Source: Lophium mytilinum (lineage: Eukaryota; Ascomycota; Dothideomycetes; Mytilinidiales; Mytilinidiaceae). From it: DNA of 64,000 nt. The stretch spans positions 870,708 to 934,707 of the forward strand of contig MU004195.1 of the NCBI GenBank assembly GCA_010093605.1. The letters run 5' to 3'. Shown here piece by piece: positions 32,561 to 41,779 of this stretch. The notes under the pieces are model-generated. The model was not told the DNA's origin and searched no databases. It was given only the letters and a program-made list of their open reading frames with translations. Numbering within the stretch: the stretch's first letter is position 1; each line of letters starts with the position of its first letter. Position numbers and translations under genes: made by a program.

Positions 32561-34852
32561 TCAAACAAGCTGAAATGTCTGCAAAGGAACCCCACGTTTC
32601 CTCAACGCGTCTGGGAGCATTCTTGGATCCGAGTTCATTTCCTCTCCGGTCATTTTGTTTCGAAAAGTTTCAAAAACTGGGGGGTCTTCAGCTGTTCTAT
32701 CTCTTGGTACGTGCTCCCATTCGGGAGGCAGAGGTTCCAGCCGTGGATCTTCTGATAAGGAGTGGTGCTGGCCAGTTATGGAATTGAAAAACCGATGTCG
32801 ATACTCGCCAGCGTCATCATCATCAACATGTACCGTCCATGGTGCTGGGATTGGTCCGAGAAGCGCTGTGGCGTCGCTCAGGCCGTGAACGTAGACGCTT
32901 CCAACGACCTGAAATGACCCAGCGGGATGAGGACGCAATAACATCTGGTCGTTACTACCAAGCAGAACACAAACATAATCGCCTGTTCAGGGTCAAGTGT
33001 TGATCACAATACTTATTGAATTATACTTACCAGGTTGCGCCGCCATAGGTCCTAATCCTATATACCCCTCTCTTGTCGTCAAAAATCGACCTCCCCAAAC
33101 GATGCCAATCGCATGTTTGAGTGCTCTAACGCTGGCCGGGTCAATGTGGCAATTGTTAGCGCGGTTGCTGATATTCTCAAACACCAAATCTTTCAATTTC
33201 TGAGTGGGGAGCGCAAACGAATACGCCGGACATCGCTCTTTAACAAGATTGCCACCAAGCGCTAAAACAAAAGCGTCCTCTCGGCTTTCTCCGGTGATAT
33301 ATGGCGTTGTTTGATACAGAGAATCCAGCGCCCATGCTTGAAAGTCACGCAGTGCATCTTCCACCTTCCACGCTGGCGGCTCTGTAACGACCGACACGGT
33401 TGCACAATGAACACCATCTACCTCTAGAACGTTGGGAGCTAAGTATCTGGCTGAAGCTCTTGATGCACCACTCGACACCGAAGAATACCCCAAGCGCTTG
33501 CCTGCCGGTGCAGACCAATTGGGAATCCATGATGCACTTCCAGCCAGCATGTTTTCCAGGCTGCAGTATCGGAGTAGATCCAGTCGATGAAAGTGATCCA
33601 GATATATGAGAAACGCTTCTTTATAGACAGTAGTGACCGGAAGCGAATACTGTGGTTCGATCCTGCTCGCTAAGGCCGAACTCGTGAGACCCAGCAGCCC
33701 ATAGATTCTATCCCTAGGATCAGAGCATTTTTGAGTGGTCATGCTGTAGAGCAAGCGGCCAAAAGATATCGTCTGTAGAGGTTGTGTGAGAGGCTCAAGA
33801 TTGGCGAGTGCTTCGTGAAATTGAGCCGGCCAACCGCCTTTCATCCATAAGCAGACTACTGCTCGGCGGAGGCGAGACCATGATATTGACTTATGTCCAC
33901 ATTGCATCCGGGTGAGGCTGTTCGCGAGCTGGACTTCTTGCCAGACCCATAAGCGGGAGAACCAAGGGCGACTTAGTAGATTTTGTGTTGCGAGACTGGT
34001 CGTAAGGTTGTATGGCAAATCGCACGTCGAATCAAACCAATGCACCTCAATCGCGGAGGGGGAGCGGGTGAGAATCTGCCCCTTGCAAAACTCTGACTGC
34101 GCGCCGAGATAATCTAACGTTCTAATGGCTAATTCGCTGTTTTCTGATTGCGGCCCAAGCCAAACCACAACACGTTCCGCTAGCCTGTAAATATTGGCCA
34201 TGCGTTTGACTTGCTCGTTCCGTTCGATCTCGTCATGCTGATTGATACATACGGCGTCAACCCATAGGTTACGTGGCTTATATGGATATCGCAAATGTCT
34301 CAATGCTGACGCAAGATTTTGCGTAATTGGTATCGTGTTGTCATTTTTTGATGAAGCTGCGTCTGCCGGCTCAACATAGGCATCTTCTGGGCTTTCTGTT
34401 AAATCCCAGCTATACGATAGTGCTTCGTACTGTGGCTGGAAACCTGGACCAGGCGCTTCTGGAGGGCGGGCATAGCGCGATGAGTCGACTGCAGCATCCG
34501 GATGTCTCCAATAAGTATGATCGTCTTCGGAGTTGTAGAAGATGTAATCACCCTCAACAGTTTCGACGGCCTGCCAGGTACTTGGCAACGTGCTTCTGAT
34601 TTCTTTCAAAGACATTCTCTGCACCGGGTGTAGCTCAGGTACGACGAGTCGGACAAGAGAGAGTTCCATTCGAATTGCATCGTGAAATGAACCAGGTAAC
34701 AGTTTGAGGACCCTAATCTCCTCAGTTCCGGTAAGAAGTCTAGTGTATTGATAACGTGCCATGCCAGACGGAGCAAAATTGGGCTGGAACGGTCTAGGAC
34801 GAGAATGCTGACAAGGTGGAAAGGAGCCGGGTTGAAGATGGGGCGTGAGCAT
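32561..34852 (-). CDS. HET-domain protein with WW modules
   Basis: This is a heterokaryon-incompatibility (HET) domain protein of 747 residues. Exon 1 is 34852-33031, the intron 32983-33030 (48 bp), and exon 2 32982-32561, joined as AAQPG-DYVCVLLGSNDQML. The HET core is clear: YEALSYSWD (142-150), NLWVDAVCINQHD, RMANIYRLAERVVVWLG and SRPWFSRLWVWQEV. A WW domain is inserted ahead of the core: LPSTWQ (Trp93), YIFYN, then Trp115 and Pro118, with the usual 22-residue Trp spacing. Two degenerate WW-like modules end the protein: Trp656 with FFNSITGQ and DPRL, and Trp696 with FRNKMTGE and DPRM. Their second Trp is lost. The second in-frame ATG at 34762 (MARYQYTRLL) starts at the conserved domain edge and may be the true start. 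HET proteins trigger cell death on non-self fusion. The partner here is unknown. Confidence 0.92.
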
Positions 34853-36193
34853 CTGAAGTTGTGAGGGGTAGTGGTCATGATAAGCTACCCAACGTAGGTA
34901 ATCCTATGCCACTTCACTTTCCATCCTTGCTTTTAACGGGAGCTCTTTTGGAGGCGGCAGGCTCTAGAGGGGTTCTTACGATAATTTTATCCTTTTTAAC
35001 AAAAGCTTTTCACAATAGGTGAGGCTATATATAGAAAAGTCGAAGCTATATACTCAGTATCACGTGATGTCTTGCATGACCTGCAACCAACAGCGTGTAA
35101 CTCGAAGCAGGTAGAACCCGTAACAGCTTTGCTAGACATAATATTCTATTATAACCTATAAAATAAAGGAATAAGTAGCTAACTAATTTTCTGTATCCTA
35201 CGCTTTCACTCCGCGGTTTGCGATTTTCTGACTCTCCTAGACCTGGCATTCGCCATCACGTGCCAGCATTCCCAGAGAGCCTTGGCTCCACTTCCATCTC
35301 AGTTCCCTCACGATGACAGCTCTAGCACTGCCCATTTATGGACACTAGCCTTAAGTACGCTCGATCCATTTAATATCTAATATCTTTGTGTTTGGCGTCG
35401 CCAGCTTACGCATCCCCAATTAGTCTCTCATTGCCTTGGTGCAAGCTTGGCTGCATTCTTGCTGGGATTCAAGATCCCATACAACCGGACGGAATCTACA
35501 GTAGCACAAGACAGGGGTTCATACCTCAAATACAACCGGACACCACTCGGTGCGTCTATCCTTGTCAGGTCTAATAGAAAAGATGTGTTTGTCGAAGCAC
35601 TCCGTGCTTGCGAAGCAGCATGCCCACCACGGGGACTTCCGCCGCTGTAGAAGAAAGTTAGGTTAGGTCAACCATCGAAAATTTGAGCAGACGAGATTAA
35701 CGCGCTTGTCAAGCTCTTGATCAGACTGGCGTATATATCCGTATTGCAGAGGCTCGGCATACAATGTTGACACCACTGCAGATCAATTTTTCGGCAATCT
35801 GATGCACTTACCTGCCGTTGGTGTTCGTTGATGACATAAAAGTCTTCGAAGCGATATTGTTCGGGTTAAGAGAGAAGGACATTCACTTCTCGAGTCTCTC
35901 AGTTCTGGAATTCAGCGACTGAGCGCTCACTCCAGACGTCGACCACTGAAAGCACAAGGCTTCGCAGAGATACTTCAGGCTCTTCACTGCCTCAGCCCCC
36001 CTCATTCACCTAATCGTCCGATATAAAGCCTATACATTTCCTCGATATCAACCTCCTAAATCTTCCATCACACCACACACAAGTCCGCCCACCATCCACC
36101 ACATAACACCTACCACTCACCTTCGCTGGAACTTCACCCACCAAACCATCTACTAAACCATCTACCAACCACGAGCCAAACATCTCAGACAGC
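34853..36193. other. Gene-poor, partly AT-rich stretch
   Basis: About 1.3 kb. Sequence from 34975 to 35200 is AT-rich with TATA-type runs. Small frames at 35386-35650 lack any signature. From about 36040 a C/A-rich leader precedes the RING gene. Confidence 0.45.
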
Positions 36194-36442
36194 ATGTCCG
36201 CCTGCATTCCCACCAGCGCCACGGACTTCCTCATGAACCATCTGACCGGCCTCCTTTTCAACCGCGACGAGTGCCCCATATGCGCGGAGCGAATGGGCAT
36301 GAACCATCTAGCCGTGCAAATCACCGACGTACCCAACTGCAATCACGTCTTCGGCGTCCAATGCCTGTTCCATTGGCTCAAACGGGGCAATCCTCACAAG
36401 GACAAGTGCCCGCTATGCCGGACTAAGCTCTATGAAAGCTAG
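36194..36442 (+). CDS. Small RING-finger protein, 82 residues
   Basis: The product is almost nothing but a RING domain: CPICAERMG, then DVPNCNHVFGVQC, LFHWLKRG and CPLCRTKLYES. Seven of the eight usual zinc ligands are in place. The position after HVF, normally Cys or His, is Gly (HVFG), a variant shared with its neighbour and also seen in some other RING families. A RING suggests E3 ubiquitin-ligase activity or a protein-protein contact. The start MSACIPTSATDF is the first ATG after a long C/A-rich leader. It is a tandem paralogue of the gene at 37390, sharing the DVPxCNHVFG / CLFxWL / CRTxLY layout. Confidence 0.78.
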   Translation: MSACIPTSATDFLMNHLTGLLFNRDECPICAERMGMNHLAVQITDVPNCNHVFGVQCLFHWLKRGNPHKDKCPLCRTKLYES

Positions 36443-37389
36443 CTGCGAACTAGAATGCATCAAGGGCCATAGGAGCAACGCCGCACTGGACACGGGGGTG
36501 AGAAGACGAGTGCGCAGTATGAGAGGCGCTGCCGGATTTATATGGAGCGCCGTTCCTGGTAGCAGGGCCGCAGAAAGGGGAGTTGCGCTTCAGGGGATGT
36601 GCTGAGGATTGGTTTCTCTTCTCCTCAACAGACATTTGGGGACAATGCTCTTTTTACGACACCTACGAAACGATGCAGGGACAGTCATTGGAAGTCTCCG
36701 GGTGCGTTACAGTTCACGGGATTCCGTCTTCCAGCTACATGGTGCCTGCAGCAGTTTCCCTTCGAGCTCTCGGCAGAAATGAATTCGAGACTCTGAGCGG
36801 ATGATTAGGCTCTACACAGATCAGCTATACACCTATGAATTATCGTGGCATATGGATCGTCCATGGACAGGTAGCAAGTGATCTCTTTCATATTTCCGCT
36901 AACAGAAACATTACAAGCTACTTAAAATATCCCATAGGGCATTCTGTGCCTTTAGTTCCCCAAGGGTCCTAATCATCCAGCCCCTGTGCATTCGCCCTAG
37001 ATCGACCATGGATAGCGCAAGACTTGACAAAGTTGTTATCGCCTTCTCACTGCTTCCAAAGGCTCCCAGTTCACATCATAGTACTTTTCTAATTATATAT
37101 AATCTATCTTGACTGCTAGATTTTCCTAATTGTTAGGGAGTAGCGGTGAGGGCTACGGCAGGCAGTCGCACGTTACCTTCTGTATACAGCCTTACCTTCC
37201 TCCAGACCTTCTCTCTCCTACATCATCATCAATCATCGTTCAATACAACACGTACACGACCTACAGCTCTTTTTTCCGTCACAGTATTACAACAACATAC
37301 CATACCACTTACCGCCAACCACCCAGCAATCAAAACATACCTCGCCATATTCTCACCAGCCAGACCGCTTATCAACAGCCTCAGTCACC
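36443..37389. other. Spacer between the two RING genes
   Basis: No conserved frame is seen. A 73-residue plus-strand frame at 36583-36804 has no signature. C/A-rich leader sequence appears from about 37190. Confidence 0.45.
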
Positions 37390-38094
37390 ATGTCCTGGAA
37401 TGGCCTCGACGAGATCTGGAATGACCCCACCGAGACCTGGAATGGCCCCGCCGAGACCTACCTCGAATTCATCTTTAACTATTTCAAGGACGTCGACTCT
37501 GGCGATCCTAGGCTCCTAAACGAATGCCCACTCTGCTTCAACTCCTACAAAGGTTCTCACCCGGCCGCCCAAGTCACCAACGTCCCCGGCTGCAATCACG
37601 TCTTCGGTCGCGAATGTCTTTTTAGATGGCTCACAAGCAATAACCGGAACTACAATACGTGTCCGTCGTGCCGCACTCCCTTATATGGCGTTTCCCTGGA
37701 GCGCGTTGATGAAATCAACGAAGGCTTCAAACGCGAAGTGGAAGATTGGCGCAACAGCGTAACGCCCGCGCTATCTGAGGAGGAGCTCGCTAGACGCGTA
37801 CAGCTATCTAGAGACGATATGCTACAACAGCTAGACGCCTTTTACGCGGAACATCGCCGCAATGGTGGGACCGAGCCCGTAACGCAGGCGCAAAGTGACG
37901 AGTGGTCTCGCATTATCCGCGATCGGGAATATGAGAGAGCTCGGCACCAGACGGGGGATCTCGACCGGGGGTTGGTATTGATGGCGCGGAATGTAGAAGA
38001 TGTGAGGCGGTGGGTAAAGGAGGCGGATGAGACGAGGAAAAGACAGGCGAGGGAAAGAGAGAGAAGGATGGCATTATGGAGGACTGAGATTTGA
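37390..38094 (+). CDS. RING-finger protein with N-terminal WN repeats and coiled-coil tail
   Basis: The product has 234 residues in a single exon. The N-terminus carries three 7-residue repeats WNGLDEI, WNDPTET, WNGPAET. The RING follows at about residues 46-100: CPLCFNSYKG, NVPGCNHVFGRECLFRWL and CPSCRTPLYGV, with the same Gly in place of the fifth ligand as the upstream paralogue. The C-terminal half is charged and helical (EELARRVQLSRDDMLQQLDA through KEADETRKRQARERERRMAL), likely a coiled coil. It is probably an E3 ligase. The target is unknown. Confidence 0.82.
   Translation: MSWNGLDEIWNDPTETWNGPAETYLEFIFNYFKDVDSGDPRLLNECPLCFNSYKGSHPAAQVTNVPGCNHVFGRECLFRWLTSNNRNYNTCPSCRTPLYGVSLERVDEINEGFKREVEDWRNSVTPALSEEELARRVQLSRDDMLQQLDAFYAEHRRNGGTEPVTQAQSDEWSRIIRDREYERARHQTGDLDRGLVLMARNVEDVRRWVKEADETRKRQARERERRMALWRTEI
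37396..37458 (+). repeat. Three 21-bp tandem repeats at the start of the RING gene
   Basis: Units begin TGGAATG at 37396, 37417 and 37438 and encode the W-N-[GD]-[LP]-x-E-[IT] heptads. The last two differ at few bases. Confidence 0.8.
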
Positions 38095-39193
38095 TTGGCG
38101 TGCGTGTATTGGCGACGGGTTTGTGTTGCATTTAGTCTTTATAGACAGCCGACGCGGGAATACGTCTTTTTGCTGCGCTTGGAACCATTTTAGGCATGAA
38201 AGCTGGGTATTTTCGGGTCACTCGGTGTTCGCAGGGCACTGTCTTCTCGCTATAGCAGCTCTAGACCTTGGTTGACCTCTGCCCGAAAAGAGGCTTTGGG
38301 CAATGAAGCTTTGTTCGCGAATATTTCGGAGAGTTACGAAGAACAACCAAATGATGGTGACTATTAAGACATAGGGAATTTGCACGTGCGGAGATTAGGT
38401 GGGTAAAGTCCAGGGGTATCATTTAAAGTTGTCCAATCCCAGTCAAAATTATTGAGAACGTGCGGGGGCCTAAGTGATATGTATACAACATGCGTCAGAA
38501 GCTACTGGAGAAGTGTCTTGAAGTGTGAGCGATCTATGACCTTGGCACCTAGATGGTTTTACGTGACCGGCCCCAAAATATTCTAACCATCTTCGCCCCA
38601 GCTTCCTCAACCTCAACCTCAACTGACCTCTATCTATATTCTTCTCAGTCACATCGATTCTACATTATCAGTAGGCTTTTCCAAAATGTCTTTCCAAGAA
38701 GTGGAAACAAACTAGGTGGTCCTAGGAGAGTGCTAAATACGTCTCTACGGGAATAGGGGCAGAATCTCTAGCTGCGGTGTACGTCTTGTTTCAGGGCCCG
38801 AGGGTACGAGAGCCGAAGGCATTGCCGTTATTACCAAATAGAGAGGCTCAATCAAATCGTTGGATGGTATGAACTGAAAAATCAGAGGCAGGTAGATCTA
38901 AGCCTCCATGTCAACTACCCAATCGCAACCCTCCCTTCGCTTACTGTCGCCGAATTCAGACTTCAGCCTCGTTGTCTTCTTTTGCTTGGCACTGATAAGC
39001 ATGCAGGCTGTGTAAGCGAGCTCTCCATCAGCGCATTCTCAACTCAACTCTCTAATGCACGACGTCTCTCCGAAATCCATAAGGCAATTGGACCACCAAA
39101 AAATAGTGAGAAAGTCCTTGCTCTTCGAGAATTAACATCGCCTCCAATATTTTGATTTATTCATCCTCAAAGCCATCTAGTCAATCCGTTTTC
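38095..39193. other. Gene-poor stretch between RING and HET genes
   Basis: About 1.1 kb. No conserved frame, RNA gene or repeat is recognised. Confidence 0.45.
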
Positions 39194-41299
39194 ATGAGCA
39201 CTACGGAGATCCAGCCTGATTCCGGGCTATGCGACTTGTGCCGATGCCTTGATTTGGCTCAACTATTGAAGAACGGTGATCAAGTTTTATTAGGCCCCCT
39301 TGAAGACTTCTTCTCCAGGCCGGGATGTGCGTTTTGCAGACTGGTCACCAGTGTGCTTTACGGTCCTTGGGTTGAAGGCAGATACTTGGAAGAGATCATC
39401 GATAGCCCACTCCGGGATTCAACAATGGGCTTGTGCTATTTGAACCGCATTGAGGAGGATGATTCTGCGTTTTTTGCATTAACGGTGCCAACTGCTCGAT
39501 ATCCGGCTGGACAAGGACCACCTATACAACTCTGCAGGTTCATCTATCCAGCTGAAACAGGAAACTCAGACCCAAGTATGGGGCGATTCAAGGGGGCACA
39601 GCGATTAGAACCAACTGTCAACTTTGCGATGGTTCGGCAGTGGCTGGAAGATTCCGATGAAGCTCATCCCCTACGCGGCACAGAATCCGAACAAAACTAC
39701 GATCGACTGCCTTCGAACTTTAGAGTCATCGATGTACAAAGGAGATGCCTAGTAGAACATAGGCACCAGTATCGATATGTTGCCTTGAGCTATGTCTGGG
39801 GTTCTTCACATATGCTCAAGACGACTAAATCAACCTTCCACCAGTTATCTATAGACGGAGCCTTCAATAATTCAAAGACTAAACTCCCGGAAGTCGTAGA
39901 GTCTGCCCTGGAATTCTTACAAGGACTTTCTGAAAGATATCTTTGGGTCGATGCGCTATGTATCGTCCAGGATGATGAGGTAGACGTTTTGAACCAGATA
40001 TCAAGGATGGATGCTATCTATTCGAGCTCATACGCCACCTTGATTGCCGCCGCAGGAACTAGCTCACAAAGTCGATTGCTCGGGCTTCCAAATTCTCCAA
40101 GAATTGTCAAACAAAGCATGGAGACTATTCAGGGAGAAACTTACATCGCACAATCTCCTACTCTGGGTGATAAACTCCTAGAGACGGTGTGGTACACAAG
40201 AGGCTGGACTTATCAAGAACACGAGTTGTCTTCCCGCCGCATCTTTGTGTTTGATGATGAGTTTTTCTTCGAAAATGAAAATACTATTCATTGCGAGTCC
40301 TCATGGCGCAGTGAAAATGCCCTAGCACAAACCTTGGAGGCCCCGTGGGGCACCGCAACTTCAACTTCGAACAAGGACTACGTCAATTATTTTGTATCCT
40401 TCTTCTTCAACAAGGTCAATGACTATACGAGGCGAAATCTGACGTATCCAAATGATATCTTGAATGCTTTCGCGGGACTCTGTATGTCGCTACAGAATAA
40501 TGGGAAAATAAAGATAAGAAGCGGTTTGCCTCTCGAATCCTTGCATCAAGGGTTGTTTTGGGATACTGCCAGGATTTCGTCGCGTCGACTTTCTACTTTT
40601 TCACACCAAGGTTCTACGTGGATCTTTCCCAGCTGGTCTTGGATTGGTTGGACTGGTATCATCCGCCACGATTCAAGTCGAACGAATTACGCGGAGCCCG
40701 AAATTGATGAAGGCTGTATACGAATTCGAAAGCAAAAGGTCGGCACTGATTGCTTTTTGGAGACAGAACTATTGGATTGTTGGTGCGAGGTGCTTGAATT
40801 ACAAGGATGGTTCGCAACTTTTCGGATCTCTCATCATGATACCATTGTTCAGCAAAGCGTGTCAGGTCAGAGCGGAAATGACATTCGGTGGCGTATATTC
40901 GATGAAAAATCAATGTACTGTGGTATAGCGAATCTTTCTACAGTCACGTTTGAAGATGCAGACGCTAAATACTGCTGTCTCTTGGTTTCGCGCAGCCACG
41001 ACCCCGAAGCTGCAATTCAATACACAGATATTTGGCAAAAGCCCAGAGCTGTTACAATTCAGTCAAAAGAAGAAGCCTCAAAATATCTAGTTCTGCCATA
41101 CAGTTCCACGGACTGGTCGGAGAACAGGCAAACGGTAATCATGACCTCACTCGAGAAGCGAGCCTGGGCGTATTTGAATGTCATAGTTCTTCGGCATTTG
41201 GGAACCGGACAGTTCTATGAACGAGTTGGAACTGGTCAAATCCATGAAGACGCTTGGACTAAGAATAGCCCAGAGAGCTGTCGTGTTAGCATCGTCTGA
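39194..41299 (+). CDS. HET-domain protein (TOL-like), 701 residues
   Basis: A single-exon HET protein starting at the ATG of MSTTEIQPDSGLC. The 14 codons upstream are open but have no ATG. The N-terminus has two paired cysteines (CDLC and CAFC, about residues 13-50), a feature of many TOL-type HET proteins that may bind zinc. The HET core is in order: YRYVALSYVWG, LSERYLWVDALCIVQDD, ISRMDAIYSSSYATLIAAAG and WYTRGWTYQEHELSSRRIFV. A long variable C-terminal half follows, with the usual STWIFPSWSWIGWTG motif. Codon use and intactness suggest a functional gene. It lies in the HET/RING island, and its non-self specificity cannot be read from sequence. Confidence 0.92.
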   Translation: MSTTEIQPDSGLCDLCRCLDLAQLLKNGDQVLLGPLEDFFSRPGCAFCRLVTSVLYGPWVEGRYLEEIIDSPLRDSTMGLCYLNRIEEDDSAFFALTVPTARYPAGQGPPIQLCRFIYPAETGNSDPSMGRFKGAQRLEPTVNFAMVRQWLEDSDEAHPLRGTESEQNYDRLPSNFRVIDVQRRCLVEHRHQYRYVALSYVWGSSHMLKTTKSTFHQLSIDGAFNNSKTKLPEVVESALEFLQGLSERYLWVDALCIVQDDEVDVLNQISRMDAIYSSSYATLIAAAGTSSQSRLLGLPNSPRIVKQSMETIQGETYIAQSPTLGDKLLETVWYTRGWTYQEHELSSRRIFVFDDEFFFENENTIHCESSWRSENALAQTLEAPWGTATSTSNKDYVNYFVSFFFNKVNDYTRRNLTYPNDILNAFAGLCMSLQNNGKIKIRSGLPLESLHQGLFWDTARISSRRLSTFSHQGSTWIFPSWSWIGWTGIIRHDSSRTNYAEPEIDEGCIRIRKQKVGTDCFLETELLDCWCEVLELQGWFATFRISHHDTIVQQSVSGQSGNDIRWRIFDEKSMYCGIANLSTVTFEDADAKYCCLLVSRSHDPEAAIQYTDIWQKPRAVTIQSKEEASKYLVLPYSSTDWSENRQTVIMTSLEKRAWAYLNVIVLRHLGTGQFYERVGTGQIHEDAWTKNSPESCRVSIV

Positions 41300-41779
41300 T
41301 TTGGGGGCTAGAGTTGCTCTCACATAAAGCAATATCTAGGTAACATGGAAAATGAGACATGAGAAATTGGTATCTTCCTTCTATGCGCTATAAGTGGTTT
41401 TAATATTCTAGAGCTTGGACAGTATCCACGATAGGCGGTCATAGGCTCAGGGCCTTTAATCAATCAATTCAATTAGACCATCTCGTTGAATAAATAGATA
41501 CTCTGCATATGTTGGGCTCTCAATCAGGTCACCTTACTTATGCGGAATATAGGAAGTTCTTCAAAGCGCACCCATTTAGTTGAACGAGGGAAAACTGGGC
41601 AAGTTGGTAAACCTTTCGATGGCTTTGTAAGGAATCTGGAGATGCTGCATTGATCGACTTGCTGTAAAAACGCCTTGTGAGAGCATAAGGAAAAGAAAGA
41701 TATCGCAAGCTAACGTAAGGTTTCTCATTGTCACGGGTCGAACTGTATGAGAACGTCCAGCTCTTCTACATTCAAATGT
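41300..41779. other. Intergenic stretch between convergent genes
   Basis: Shared 3' flank of the HET gene and the membrane glycoprotein gene. Nothing is recognised. Confidence 0.45.

Noticed and set aside
35040-35250. Possible tRNA-like or repeat sequence near a CACGTG site
   Set aside because: No cloverleaf could be folded and no paired repeats were found.
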